Assembly (NCBI RefSeq): GCF_023656745.1
Contig: NZ_JAMOKO010000007.1
Coordinates: 57,043-121,042 of the forward strand
Direction: 5' to 3'
Length of the DNA: 64,000 nucleotides
Source: Collinsella sp. BG-O-102
Lineage (GTDB): Bacteria > Actinomycetota > Coriobacteriia > Coriobacteriales > Coriobacteriaceae
Within the stretch, counting starts at the first letter, position 1. Each line of letters begins with the position of its first letter. Shown here one piece after another: positions 31,725 to 40,854 of this stretch. Under the pieces are notes generated by a model that made no database searches, was not told the origin of the DNA, and worked only from the letters and a program-made list of their open reading frames with translations. The translations under genes were made by a program, and so were the position numbers.

Positions 31725-32167
31725 TAAATGCCGTCCTCGTCGCCGAAGATATCCTCTTCCTCGGAGCCGGCAACGGATGCGACCGTCTGGGCGGTGACGC
31801 CCGTCTGGCCAACGGTCACGGCCTGCTCGCCAAGCTCGGCGAGCGTGGCATTGCCGCGGAGGAACAGAAGCTCAATAACCATGGGAAGGTTGGTGCCAGT
31901 CAGAACCTCGACGTTGTCGACATCCTGGGCAATCATCATCGACTGGTTGAACGGGGTGCCGCCAAGCAGGTCGGTAAAGACAAGCACGCCATCGCACTCC
32001 TCGCGCATGGCGGTAATAGCGGCGCGGAGATCCTCACCGTAGGATGCGGCCTGGTCGCCCTCAAAAGGAACGACGGTAAAAGCAGGCTGGTCGCCGGCAA
32101 CCATAGCGATAGCGCTTGCAAGACCGGGTGCGAACTGTCCATGACCGGTAAGAATAAAGCCAACCAT
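31724..32167 (-). CDS. PTS EIIA component, mannose family
   Basis: 147 residues; takes phosphate from HPr. The active-site histidine is His9 in FILTGHGQFAPGL. Conserved GVLVFTDLLGGTPFNQSMM and VLTGTNLPMVIELLF follow. An acidic tail (EEEDIFGDEDGI) ends it, overlapping the YajC-like start. It is the first gene of the operon, with a 630-bp upstream region containing the GntR operator. Confidence 0.94.
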   Translation of the reverse strand: MVGFILTGHGQFAPGLASAIAMVAGDQPAFTVVPFEGDQAASYGEDLRAAITAMREECDGVLVFTDLLGGTPFNQSMMIAQDVDNVEVLTGTNLPMVIELLFLRGNATLAELGEQAVTVGQTGVTAQTVASVAGSEEEDIFGDEDGI

Positions 32168-32283
32168 TCAAATTTCCCTTCCGAAGGTGTGTACGATCTG
32201 AGTCCGATGATTTTCGGAAGCCAGCGGGCGCTCGCCCTTAAAGCTTCTTAGAAAGCGTTCTTTGAAGACCAGTGGTTTCTAAA

Positions 32284-32323
32284 CTGGTAGTAACCACGTG
32301 ACGTGTTGTTGTCACTATATCAC
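32284..32323 (-). promoter_or_regulatory. PTS operon promoter and GntR-type operator
   Basis: On the minus strand a TGA-TATAGT extended -10 (32322-32314) is followed downstream by CTGGTAGTAACCA at 32296-32284, the same TGGT-N4-ACCA site as at agaS. A weaker relative, CTGGTTCTAACTGG, lies further upstream at 32578-32564. Confidence 0.55.
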
Positions 32324-32590
32324 CCCAGAAGAGGTCGCTTTCGTTGATTCATACGGTAAAGCGTTTTTGCACCGCTCACGGTGATAAATCGACCGTTTAC
32401 CGGTCGTTAACACTTCTACCTGCGGTTTTGAAACCGTTTCGAAATGCTTTGGCAAAAAATCTGATCTTTTCCTGTGTCTAAACAACGTAGGGCGGCTAAA
32501 AATAGCGTGTAGAAAAATTGCAGGTCATTGTAAAGATATGTGAATTGGTCTTTTTGACTTAATACCAGTTAGAACCAGTTTTGAGATTAT

Positions 32591-32620
32591 CGGTGAACGG
32601 TAGTTTTCGACCGTTCACCG
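32591..32620. promoter_or_regulatory. Paired CGGTGAACGG inverted motif
   Basis: CGGTGAACGGTAG (32591-32603) and ACCGTTCACCG (32610-32620). The same two words occur at 854-866 and 930-940 beside another PTS gene, both followed by TTTGCA- and TTTTCCCAG-like sequence. Confidence 0.5.
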
Positions 32621-32720
32621 GTCACTTGCAATCGTTTGCAGTTGTTTTCCCAGATGAATTAGGGAAACGCGATGGAACGCTTGCGCGGGCGCGAGGCCTA
32701 TCCTATTGATTTCGGCAACA

Positions 32721-32757
32721 AAAAGCCCGCTAGAACGTTGTCCGTTCTAGCGGGCTT
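32721..32757 (-). terminator. Terminator of the 32798 gene
   Basis: Perfect 14-bp stem AAGCCCGCTAGAAC / GTTCTAGCGGGCTT followed by a T-run on the minus strand. Confidence 0.9.
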
Positions 32758-32797
32758 AATCAGGTGATCGGTTAGCGCGCAGTAGTGCAGGCAAACC

Positions 32798-33883
32798 TTA
32801 CGCAAACAGGCCGTAGATGCTGATGTTGGCCTTGGCGTAGAGGCCGTTTGCATACTCGGTCCACTTGGAGCTGGCGCTCGAAGCCTGCGAGGAATACTGC
32901 TGATAAGCAGTGTAGTAGGCGGTCATGGCCTGCTTATAGGTAGCGCTATCGGCCGTAAAGGCATCGTCGGCAAAGGCCTTAGCGTAAGTGCTGTCGGCAT
33001 CCTTCCAAGTGCCCTTTGAGCTATCCCACTCGTCGCCGGCAAGTTTGATGATGTAGTCGGCGTAGTCCTTGCTCGCGGTCTCCTCGTTGCCGTCAGCAGG
33101 CTCGGTCGGGGCGGTCGGCATGCTTGCGGAGCTATCGCCCACCTTCTTCTTGTAGAGCTTCTGCAGCGTCGCGGACTGACGGACGATCTGCTTGGCCTGG
33201 TCCTTGGACACGCCATACTGCGTGGCCATGGTTTTGTAGTCGGAGGTGCCGATGGAATCCTCGGCATACTGCTTCATTTCCTTGGAAGAGACGGTAATGC
33301 CCTCGTCCTCGGCAGCGTCCAGCAGAATCTGGTTGCGCACGTAGGACAGGATTACGTCGGCAGACGGAGCGGTGTAGTTGCCGTCGTTGTCCTTGACGGT
33401 GTCGAGGCTGTACTGGCTCTCGATGGCCTCGCGCGCGGTGATGTCGCTCTTCTTGCCGTTGTAGCTATAGCTTGCCACGGTCGAATCGAGCTGGTCCTCG
33501 GTCAGGGTCGCCGAGCCGACTCCCTTGCCGCCAAAGCCGCCATTGCCGATAAAGAAGCCGACCACAGCGGCAATCACGACGGCGACCACAAAGGCGGCAA
33601 TCATCGTCTTCTTGTGCTTGCAAGCGTGGTCGTCCACATCGGAGTCGTCGTCCTCGTCCTGCTCCTCGGGCATGAGGTTCTCGTCGGCGGCGTCCGCGGC
33701 GATCTTTGCCTCCAGGCGAGCGTCCTCCTCCTCGGCGGTCGTACCAGCAGCAATGTGCTCGGCAGACGTACCGGAGACCAGGTCGATCTTCTCGGCCTCG
33801 TCACCGTCGGGACCTTCGCCGCGCTCGATGATCTGGATGCCGTCGATCTCGTCCTTCTCGTCCTTCTTTTGAATCAGACCCAT
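32798..33883 (-). CDS. Membrane-anchored SurA/PrsA-like protein
   Basis: 361 residues. A long acidic cytoplasmic N-terminus (about 1-90, many Glu/Asp) is followed by one membrane segment (TMIAAFVVAVVIAAVVGFFI, about 92-112). The extracytoplasmic part has a SurA_N-like helical pattern: SADVILSYVRNQILLDAAED, VSSKEMKQYAEDSIG, YGVSKDQAKQIVRQSATLQK. No parvulin PPIase domain is obvious in the rest. It may be an extracytoplasmic chaperone. It stands alone between two hairpins. Confidence 0.6.
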   Translation of the reverse strand: MGLIQKKDEKDEIDGIQIIERGEGPDGDEAEKIDLVSGTSAEHIAAGTTAEEEDARLEAKIAADAADENLMPEEQDEDDDSDVDDHACKHKKTMIAAFVVAVVIAAVVGFFIGNGGFGGKGVGSATLTEDQLDSTVASYSYNGKKSDITAREAIESQYSLDTVKDNDGNYTAPSADVILSYVRNQILLDAAEDEGITVSSKEMKQYAEDSIGTSDYKTMATQYGVSKDQAKQIVRQSATLQKLYKKKVGDSSASMPTAPTEPADGNEETASKDYADYIIKLAGDEWDSSKGTWKDADSTYAKAFADDAFTADSATYKQAMTAYYTAYQQYSSQASSASSKWTEYANGLYAKANISIYGLFA

Positions 33884-33921
33884 AGTCAGCTACTCCTTAT
33901 TGGGAACACAATCCCTCATAG

Positions 33922-33950
33922 AATACGCCCGACGAGGCGCCGGGCGTATT
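33922..33950 (-). terminator. Hairpin between icd and the SurA-like gene
   Basis: 10-bp arms AATACGCCCG / CGGGCGTATT with a 9-nt loop, downstream of icd on the minus strand. A clear U-run is lacking, so termination is likely but not certain. Confidence 0.6.
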
Positions 33951-34009
33951 GATTCTTAGGTTATACGCAAACACTTAAGTACTATTTAGGCATTTGCAGT
34001 CTGCATGTC

Positions 34010-35095
34010 TTAGGCCAGGTGCTCAATAACGGCATCGGCGAAGGCTTGCGTACCCACCGCACCCTCGACGGAGCCGGTCTGGACACGACGTACGTCGCCG
34101 GTAACCTGCTTACCCTCGTCGAGCGTGGCGGACACGGCAGCGCGGATACGATTGGCCGCATCGTTCTCGCCCAGATGATCGAGCATCATAGCCGCAGACA
34201 GAATCTCGGCCGTGGGGTTGGCGATATCCTGGCCCGCGATATCGGGCGCGGAGCCGTGCGTTGCCTCAAAGATGGCGCAATCGGCACCGATGTTGGAACC
34301 CGGAGCCATACCCAGGCCACCCACCAGGCCAGCGCACAGGTCGCTGACGATATCGCCGTACAAGTTGGGCAGCACCAGGACATCGAAGTCATTGGGGTTT
34401 TGGACCAGACCCATGCAGGTGGCGTCGACGATCCTGTCGTTGAACTCGATATCGGGATAGTTGGCGGCCACCTCGCGCGCCACGCGCAGGAACAGGCCGT
34501 CGGTCGCCTTCATGATGTTGGCCTTATGCACGGCCGTCACCTTTTTGCGGCCGCAGCGGCGGGCGTACTCAAAAGCGTACTCCACAATGCGGCGGCTCTT
34601 GGCGATGGAAATCGGCTTAATTGAGATGGCGGAATCCGCGGCGAAGGTCTTCTGGCCCGAGCGCTCGACGAGCTGCGAGAGCTCCTCGACCTCGGCAGCG
34701 CCCTCATCGAACTCGATGCCGGCGTAGAGGTCCTCGGTGTTCTCGCGCACGATAACCAGGTCGACACCGCGGAAACGAGAGCCGTCGCCCGGCTGCGACA
34801 GGCAAGGGCGCACGCAGGCGTACAGGTCAAAGTGCTTGCGCAGGGCCACGTTGACGCTGCGGAAACCCGTGCCGACCGGCGTGGTGATGGGGCCCTTGAT
34901 GGCAACCTTGGTCTCGGCGACCGCATCGAGCACGTGCTGGGGCAGCGGCGTGCCAAACTCGTCCATGACGCCGGCACCGGCCTCCTGGACGTTCCAATTG
35001 ATCTGGACACCGGCAGCCTCGACCACGCGGCGCATGGCCTGCGTAATCTCGGGACCGATACCGTCACCGGGAATCAGGACTACATCGTGCGCCAT
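34010..35095 (-). CDS. icd: Isocitrate/isopropylmalate dehydrogenase family, probably NAD-dependent isocitrate dehydrogenase
   Basis: Oxidative decarboxylation of isocitrate to 2-oxoglutarate. 361 residues, close to the NAD-type enzyme length. Marks: [14 protein letters not shown], the substrate motif [36 protein letters not shown], Lys of [11 protein letters not shown], and the metal/NAD signature [20 protein letters not shown] with [14 protein letters not shown]. Ser in TGFRSVN fits isocitrate. It follows the HEAT-repeat gene by 6 bp. Confidence 0.88.
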   Translation of the reverse strand: MAHDVVLIPGDGIGPEITQAMRRVVEAAGVQINWNVQEAGAGVMDEFGTPLPQHVLDAVAETKVAIKGPITTPVGTGFRSVNVALRKHFDLYACVRPCLSQPGDGSRFRGVDLVIVRENTEDLYAGIEFDEGAAEVEELSQLVERSGQKTFAADSAISIKPISIAKSRRIVEYAFEYARRCGRKKVTAVHKANIMKATDGLFLRVAREVAANYPDIEFNDRIVDATCMGLVQNPNDFDVLVLPNLYGDIVSDLCAGLVGGLGMAPGSNIGADCAIFEATHGSAPDIAGQDIANPTAEILSAAMMLDHLGENDAANRIRAAVSATLDEGKQVTGDVRRVQTGSVEGAVGTQAFADAVIEHLA

Positions 35096-35101
35096 AATCT
35101 G

Positions 35102-35800
35102 TTACTCCTCGTCTTCGGCGTCATCAGATTTTTTAACGCTAGCACGCTTCTTCTTTTTGGAGAGATCCAGGCCAAAACGTTTAACAAGCATTTCGCAAAT
35201 CTCGCTCGAACGGGCCTTGAGATAGCTGCCCTTACCGTTCTCGGCATCGAACTTAAGGCGCAGCGCGAGCTTCTCGGCAACCTCGGCGTCGATCTCGCCC
35301 TGGCAAAACTCGTACAGGCAACCGAGCATGTCGCGATACTCGAGGTCGCCGTGGTAGCACTGGATGGCCTCGTCCAGGATGGGCCAAGCCTCGCGCGAAC
35401 GCTCGACGCTCGTGGCGCCCCACACGCACAGCAGGCGGAAGGCAGCATAGCGCAGCGTGGAGGAGATCTCGTCGAACAGTGCGGTCTCGGCACCCTCAAA
35501 GGCATCGCCCAGCTGCTCGGGGCAGGTGGTGACGAGCGCCGCCAGGGCGTCGAGGGCCTCCCAGCGGGTCTGAGCCTCGGGGCGGTCGAGCGCCTCAATC
35601 AGCGCGGGCACGCAGGGCACGACGCGCTGCGGATCGCGCTCGGCCAGCAGATGCAGCACGCGGGCGGCAAACTGGCGGATGCGGCGCGTGGGGCAGCCGA
35701 GCTCCTTGACCAGGCGGTCGACGGCGTTCTCGTTCTCCTCTGCCAGCTGAAGCTGTGCCAGCTCCTCGTCGGTAAGCTGTTCGTCTTTGTTTTCTGCCAT
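35102..35800 (-). CDS. HEAT-repeat-like protein of unknown function
   Basis: 232 residues built of helical repeats: CPTRRIRQFAARVLHLLAER, VVPCVPALIEALDRPEAQTR, ISSTLRYAAFRLLCVWGATS. The ends are charged (acidic N-terminus, Lys-rich KKKKRASVKK near the C-terminus). Such repeats usually bind other proteins. It lies in a tight minus-strand run between a membrane protein gene and icd. No specific function is proposed. Confidence 0.65.
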   Translation of the reverse strand: MAENKDEQLTDEELAQLQLAEENENAVDRLVKELGCPTRRIRQFAARVLHLLAERDPQRVVPCVPALIEALDRPEAQTRWEALDALAALVTTCPEQLGDAFEGAETALFDEISSTLRYAAFRLLCVWGATSVERSREAWPILDEAIQCYHGDLEYRDMLGCLYEFCQGEIDAEVAEKLALRLKFDAENGKGSYLKARSSEICEMLVKRFGLDLSKKKKRASVKKSDDAEDEE

Positions 35801-35815
35801 AGTTACCTCTTCTTA

Positions 35816-36244
35816 CTATTTCTTAGCGTGCTTGCCAGCACCCTTGCTGTCATCGGTGACCGAGATGAGCTGTCGGTCGGCCGCGCCATTGCGACGTGCG
35901 CGGCGGCGCTCCTCAGCGTCGCCCGCGTCGGCGGCGGCGCGATGAGCCTTGTTGACGTTAAAGACCTCGTCGTGCTTGCGCCACGGACCGACGGACTCGC
36001 CAAAGCTCATCTTAAGACCGGCGATAAAGCCGCCGAGCCAGCCGATCGGCGCAAACTGCACCAGCGGGAACAGCGAAAACACCCAAGTCAGCAGGACGAC
36101 TGCCGCCGCGCCTGCAAAATTGGCGATCCAGTAGTCGCGCTTGGTGATCACGCGCTTTTCGCAGGCCCACTGGCCGCACAAAAAGCCAATGTAGATCGCA
36201 AAGAGAAAGAGCACCAGCGCTAGTACCACGAACGTCCAGCTCAT
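35816..36244 (-). CDS. Small membrane protein of unknown function
   Basis: 142 residues with hydrophobic segments at about 3-23 (WTFVVLALVLFLFAIYIGFL), 40-60 and 62-78, then a basic soluble tail rich in Arg/Ala/Lys. ATG 36244 overlaps the end of the upstream dehydrogenase gene region and is preceded by GGGGAG. No family is recognised. Confidence 0.6.
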   Translation of the reverse strand: MSWTFVVLALVLFLFAIYIGFLCGQWACEKRVITKRDYWIANFAGAAAVVLLTWVFSLFPLVQFAPIGWLGGFIAGLKMSFGESVGPWRKHDEVFNVNKAHRAAADAGDAEERRRARRNGAADRQLISVTDDSKGAGKHAKK

Positions 36245-36249
36245 GGGCG

Positions 36250-37329
36250 CTACTCCCCGTGATGGTGGCCGCAGCAGCACTCATGGCCGTCGTCATGGCC
36301 GTGGCCGCCGCAGCACTCGTGGTCCTCGCCGTGATGGTGACCGCAACCGCACTCATGGTCGTCGCCGTGCTCGCCGCAACCGCAGCCGTCCTCGTGAGCG
36401 CCATGCTCCTCGGGACGATACTGCGACCAGTCCAGACCGGCGGCGATGGCGTCGGCCTCCTCCTTATAGAGGACCGTGATGGCCTGGGTGCCCAGCTTGG
36501 CACCACCGATGGCGTCGAGCATGTCGTAGAGCGTAAAGGCCACGTCGGCGCCGGGCAGCGCAAGCTCGCGGTCGTCGGCATAGGCGAGCGCCAAGCGCAG
36601 GTCCTTGATGAAGTGCTCGACCATAAAGCCGGGCTTGTAGTCGCCGTCGAGCGCCTTGGGAGCCAGGCTCTCCATGGCGCCGGACTTGCCGGTGCCGCCC
36701 AGGATCATCTGGCGGGTCTTCTCCAGGTCAAGGCCGCTCAACTCGGCAAATGCCATGGCGTCTGCCATGCCGACCATGCAGGCGCCCAGCGACACCTGGT
36801 TGGCGAGCTTGGCAGCCTGGCCCTTGCCGGCGCCGTCGAAGCAGCAGATGTTGGCCGCAAAGGTGGCAAGGATGTCGCGGACCGGCGCGATGTCGTTCTC
36901 GGTAGCGCCCACGATAGCCGTGAGCGTACCGGCGATAGCGCCCGACTCGCCGCCGGTGACGGGGCAGTCAAACGCCATGCGACCAGAAACCTGGGCGGCC
37001 TCGGCAATGTCGCGGGCAAGCTCGGGCGAGCTCGTGGTGAGGTCGATCAAGACAGCACCCGGCTTGGTGCACGCGAGCAGGCCGTCGCCCGCCAGGTAGA
37101 GTTCCTCGACCTCGGAGGGATAGCCCACCATGGTAAAGACGACATCGGCGTTCGCCGCGGCATCGGCCGGCGTATCTGCCCAGACGGCGCCGCGCTCGAT
37201 AAGCGCCGCCGCCTTGGACTTGGTGCGGTTGTTGACCGTGACGGGATAGCCGGCGTCCAGAATGTGGCCGGCGATGGGGGCACCCATGATTCCGGTGCCA
37301 ATGAATGCGACGGAGAGCTTGTTTGCCAT
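36250..37329 (-). CDS. Beta-hydroxyacid dehydrogenase with a His/Cys-rich C-terminal tail
   Basis: 359 residues. The first 300 are a standard 3-hydroxyisobutyrate/tartronate semialdehyde reductase-type enzyme: NAD-binding AFIGTGIMGAPIAGHILDAG, FDCPVTGGESGA, and GQAAKLANQ with the catalytic Lys. The last 53 residues (about 307-359) are nearly all His, Cys, Gly, Asp and Glu (CGCGEHGDDHECGCGHHHGE and similar), not part of the family and likely metal-binding. Substrate is unknown. It overlaps or abuts the small membrane protein gene. Confidence 0.82.
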   Translation of the reverse strand: MANKLSVAFIGTGIMGAPIAGHILDAGYPVTVNNRTKSKAAALIERGAVWADTPADAAANADVVFTMVGYPSEVEELYLAGDGLLACTKPGAVLIDLTTSSPELARDIAEAAQVSGRMAFDCPVTGGESGAIAGTLTAIVGATENDIAPVRDILATFAANICCFDGAGKGQAAKLANQVSLGACMVGMADAMAFAELSGLDLEKTRQMILGGTGKSGAMESLAPKALDGDYKPGFMVEHFIKDLRLALAYADDRELALPGADVAFTLYDMLDAIGGAKLGTQAITVLYKEEADAIAAGLDWSQYRPEEHGAHEDGCGCGEHGDDHECGCGHHHGEDHECCGGHGHDDGHECCCGHHHGE

Positions 37330-37427
37330 GAAACCTTTCCTTTTGGGTTGGGTGTTGTTACCAGGTTGAATACTCGGTGCCAGCGTTTGGGCTGTGAGTC
37401 GAGGGCGATTACGGACGCAGCGCTTGC

Positions 37428-38381
37428 CTACTGACCGCGCACGCGGCGGGCGATACGGTCGGAAAGCGACGCCTTGTCGGCGCGGTTCTTACCCCAAAAC
37501 GCGCAGCCCACCATGCCGGGGCCCACGTGCGAGCCGATGGTGGGACCCACGGAGCCGCGAATGATCGTGACGTCGGCGCAACCCTCCTCCTTGCGGATGG
37601 CGGCTTCGAGCCAGTCACCATCCTTTTCGGCATCGGCCGTCATGATGGCGATGGGCATGGTGCGATCGGGCACGTAGTTCTCGCGGAACGACTTGAGGAT
37701 GGACTTGAGCGCCTTCTTGCGGCCGCGGTTGACGCCGATCAGCGACAGCGAGCCGGCCAGGTCGTAGGAGAGCTCGGGCTTGACGTCGAGCTTTGCCGTG
37801 AGCTGCGCCGCCGCGGGAGGAATGCGGCCGCCGGTAGCCAGTGCGTCGAAGCTCTCGAGCGTAAAGTAGCCGTGCACGTAGGTTTTTGCCTCGTTTGCCC
37901 AATCGACCAGCTGTTTGGCGGTCAGTCCCGCCGAACGCTGGCGCACGGCCTCGAGCGCCAAGAGCGCGCCGGTCGCGCAGGGCAGAGCGTTGTCGACCAC
38001 GTAGAGCTCGAAGTTGGGATACTCGGCGCGCACGGCATCTGCCGCCTGGCACGCGGAGTTGTAGCTCGACGACAGCGCCGAGGTAAAGCACAGGTAGACC
38101 GTGGGTGTGCCCTCTTTGGCGCACTCGGTAAAGAACTCGATATAGCGACCGAGCGACACAGCCGAGGTGGACACGCGGGCACCGGCGCGCATGCGGTCGT
38201 AGAACTCCTTAGGGCTCATGCTCGACCAGATATCGTCCGTGCGCTCCTCGCCATCGATGATAAAGGGGAAGCCCAAGATATCGACATCGAGGTTCGCGGC
38301 GACCTCGGGGCTAAAGTCGCAGCAGGTATCGACGACGATGCGGCAGCGGTCAGAATGGCCGGTAGATGCAGCCTTGTCCAT
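37428..38381 (-). CDS. DegV-family fatty-acid-binding protein
   Basis: 317 residues. DegV/FakB-type proteins bind fatty acids and present them to the FakA kinase. Marks: VVDTCCDFSPEVAANLDVDI, FPFIIDGEERTDD, STSAVSLGRYIEFF (fatty-acid Thr/Ser loop), CFTSALSSSYNSACQAAD and SHVGPGMVGCAFWG. The ATG at 38381 follows AAGGAG. It is separate from the dehydrogenase gene by about 98 bp. No FakA gene is in the window. Confidence 0.88.
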   Translation of the reverse strand: MDKAASTGHSDRCRIVVDTCCDFSPEVAANLDVDILGFPFIIDGEERTDDIWSSMSPKEFYDRMRAGARVSTSAVSLGRYIEFFTECAKEGTPTVYLCFTSALSSSYNSACQAADAVRAEYPNFELYVVDNALPCATGALLALEAVRQRSAGLTAKQLVDWANEAKTYVHGYFTLESFDALATGGRIPPAAAQLTAKLDVKPELSYDLAGSLSLIGVNRGRKKALKSILKSFRENYVPDRTMPIAIMTADAEKDGDWLEAAIRKEEGCADVTIIRGSVGPTIGSHVGPGMVGCAFWGKNRADKASLSDRIARRVRGQ

Positions 38382-38399
38382 CAAAGCGACTCCTTACGT

Positions 38400-38431
38400 A
38401 AAAAGGCGGCCACCCGCATGGGATGGCCGCC
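38400..38431 (-). terminator. Terminator of the ribosome hibernation factor gene
   Basis: GGCGGCCA / TGGCCGCC stem with a T-run on the minus strand (A-run 38400-38404). Confidence 0.82.
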
Positions 38432-38460
38432 AGCCGTTAACTCATGCAAGTTAACGTATT

Positions 38461-39045
38461 TTACTCGTCAAGTGTTTCGATGCGGGGCTTGATGATGCCA
38501 TATCCACCATTCTTACGGTGATACACCACATTGATGAGGCCAGTCGTCGCGTTCTCGAACACGTAGAAGTCGTGGCCGAGCAGATCGGTCTGCACCAGCG
38601 CCTGCTCCTCAGTCATCGGGGTGACATCGATGACCTTCTCGCGGACGAGCAGGTCGTCCTCCTCCTCGGGCAGCAGCAGGTCGGCCAGATCCTCGACGCG
38701 CTCGACCGGTGCGACATCCGCTGCGCTGGCACCGCCCTGGCGGTTGTCCACGACCTTGGTCTTGAACTTGCGCAGCTGGCGAGTGACCTTATCGGCGGAG
38801 AGGTCGATGGCGGCGTACATATCTGCACCGTGCTCGGCAACGCGAATCACCGAACCGCGGACACGAACCGTAACCTCGACGATTGCCGGGTTGGGGTTCG
38901 AGGGGTTCTTCTCATAGCGAAGTACAACGTCGACCGTCATGGGCTCGATATCGAAAACCTTGAGCGCCTCGCCGATCTTCTCATCCACATGCGCACGCAG
39001 AGCATCGGTTACCGTCGTCTTGCGTCCAGAAACCTTGATATCCAT
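38461..39045 (-). CDS. hpf: Ribosome hibernation promoting factor, long form
   Basis: Dimerises 70S ribosomes into inactive 100S particles in slow growth. 194 residues: N-terminal RaiA-type domain (MDIKVSGRKTTVTDALRAHV, GADMYAAIDLSADKVTRQLR) and C-terminal dimerisation domain (MTEEQALVQTDLLGHDFYVF, NVVYHRKNGGYGIIKP). ATG 39045 follows GGAG, giving the normal long-form length. It is a single gene with its own terminator. Confidence 0.95.
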   Translation of the reverse strand: MDIKVSGRKTTVTDALRAHVDEKIGEALKVFDIEPMTVDVVLRYEKNPSNPNPAIVEVTVRVRGSVIRVAEHGADMYAAIDLSADKVTRQLRKFKTKVVDNRQGGASAADVAPVERVEDLADLLLPEEEDDLLVREKVIDVTPMTEEQALVQTDLLGHDFYVFENATTGLINVVYHRKNGGYGIIKPRIETLDE

Positions 39046-39362
39046 ACGTGGCTCCAATCTGCCTCGGGGACTTACTGTACTGGCTATGTACCCATTGCCG
39101 TGCATTTAATCACGCGGATTCCCAAAGACCCGAATAACGATTGCTTGATACCGCATACCGAAGTCTCGCACTTTTCTGTAGCAAAGTGCGCTATAGGAAG
39201 GCGTCGGCAAAGCTAGTTTTTCTCCTGGAAATCAGCTTTTACCTGCTGTTTTTACCAAAATAGAAAAGCCGGGCTCCCCTATTGGGGAGACCCGACTATG
39301 CGTGTTGAAACCATGAAGAAGCGCCTCGTTCAATGTATGGCAGACGCCACCCCTACCAATAA
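39046..39362. other. Gap upstream of hpf with terminator of the binding-protein gene
   Basis: No gene is seen. It holds a GCACTTT / AAAGTGC hairpin at about 39170-39192 and a terminator at 39264-39296 (CGGGCTCCCC / GGGGAGACCCG, T-run on the minus strand) for the 39363 gene. Confidence 0.7.
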
Positions 39363-40355
39363 CTAGCTATTGAGCTTGTTGATGTCATCGTCGGTGATGG
39401 TGCCTTCCTGGCTGGACGACGGGCTGTCGCCGTTGTTATCGGAGGCGTCGTCATCGGAGGACTCGGTCTCGTTGGACGTGGAGTCGGATGCCTGTGCATT
39501 GGCCCCCGAAACGGTCTTGGCGGTAAGGTCATAGGGCATTTGGCCGTACCAGACGCAGTGGACCGCCTCGAGCGTACCGTCGACCGTGATGCCGTCGAGG
39601 GCATCACTCACGGCACGGCACAGCTCACCGTTAGAGCTAAGGCCTGCGACGCCAAGCGTCGAGGGCGTCTCGAGCGTGCCGACATAGGAGATCTGGCTCA
39701 TCAGGCGCGCGAGGTAACCACCGGCCGTGGAATCACAGATCACGTAATCGACCTCGCCCGACTCGAGTGCCTCGAAGCACTCGTTGATATTGGAGAAGGT
39801 CTTTTGGTTGGCGGTGATGCTCTGCTTGGCGAGCGCTTCCTGCGAGGCCGAGGAGGTCTGAACGCCCAGGGTAGCAGTGTTGAGCGTGTCGGTGGAGACA
39901 CTCGGGGACTCTCCGTCACTGCTCTTGCCGAATACGGCGGGGGCGTCGTACAGACAGGTGCCAAGCGAGCTGATATCGCCGTCCGTAGACCTGACGTCGC
40001 CAATAAAGATATCGGCCTTTTTATCGCTGAGCGCGGAATCGGCCGAGGACGCATCGACAAAGGCAACCTTGAGACCCATGCGGCATGCGAGGGCACGAGC
40101 GGCATCGACCGCATAACCCGTGAGGTTTCCGTCGGCATCCTGCATGGCTTGCGGGGCATCGGACGTATCGAGAGCGACCGTCAGGGTTCCCGGCGTGACC
40201 AGGGCGTCGTCCGACACCGTGGGGGTAACGGTCTCGCGCTCGATCTGGTCGATCGTGGGCGTCGTGAACGTGGACAGTGGATTGAACGCGCATCCGCTCA
40301 GGCCCAAAACGGCAATGACCGCCGCGGCCCCAGCACCTAACCGAGCCGCGTGCAT
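39363..40355 (-). CDS. Solute-binding lipoprotein, family 3 (amino-acid ABC type)
   Basis: 330 residues. A signal peptide with lipobox ends LGLSGCAFNP, so it is a lipoprotein. The mature part has the family-3 pattern: TLTVALDTSDAPQAMQDADG, YAVDAARALACRMGLKVAFV, KADIFIGDVRST and CFEALESGEVDYVICDSTAG. It ends in a Ser/Asp/Glu-rich tail. ATG 40355 follows GAGGGG; an ATG at 40373 is an alternative, and the frame stays open another 160 codons upstream. No permease or ATPase gene is adjacent. Confidence 0.85.
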   Translation of the reverse strand: MHAARLGAGAAAVIAVLGLSGCAFNPLSTFTTPTIDQIERETVTPTVSDDALVTPGTLTVALDTSDAPQAMQDADGNLTGYAVDAARALACRMGLKVAFVDASSADSALSDKKADIFIGDVRSTDGDISSLGTCLYDAPAVFGKSSDGESPSVSTDTLNTATLGVQTSSASQEALAKQSITANQKTFSNINECFEALESGEVDYVICDSTAGGYLARLMSQISYVGTLETPSTLGVAGLSSNGELCRAVSDALDGITVDGTLEAVHCVWYGQMPYDLTAKTVSGANAQASDSTSNETESSDDDASDNNGDSPSSSQEGTITDDDINKLNS

Positions 40356-40854
40356 CAAGCTGCCCCTCACCATGTCCAATACCCTGCCTTCTGTGTCGTA
40401 TGCGATCCGTGCCCTGCACGGGATATCGGGTTGTTCCCACCAGCTGACCTGGTATTTGACCCCACACTTGCGCACCGGGACGTTTGCTCGGGAGGCCGCA
40501 GCCACCTTCACGACTGGCCCGCTCGCCCGCGAGGCGGTATTGCCCCAAAGAAAGTAGAACGGACGGTGCGGCTTACATCTAGGACGCGCCATGATCGCGC
40601 CGCGCGCACGCGGTCGCTTACGTGGATCCCTTTGACCGCGTCTGTCTTGGACTAGGATGGACATTTCGTCCGTCCGCAACCACAGCCTGGCAGGAACGTA
40701 GCGCATTATAGCTAAGTTCAAGCTATAGTTTAAGGTTAGGGACGTTATTCGCATCGCGAGCACAGATTTCGCAGGTCGGAGCGGACCATTCGTGCCCCCA
40801 TGAAGCCCGGAGCTCCCCCACGGGGAGCTCCGGGGCACCCGTCTCAGGGTGCCG

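Larger units (their letters stand above)
32168..32797. other. 630-bp regulatory gap upstream of the amino-sugar PTS operon
   Basis: No gene is seen. Besides the promoter and operator it holds an inverted CGGTGAACGGTAG / ACCGTTCACCG pair at 32591-32620, matching the pair at 854-940, and a looser ACCGTTTACCGGT-like copy near 32390. It ends with the terminator of the 32798 gene. Confidence 0.6.

Noticed and set aside
36259..37434. A 391-codon plus-strand ORF opposite the dehydrogenase
   Set aside because: Antisense shadow; the dehydrogenase frame has family motifs throughout.
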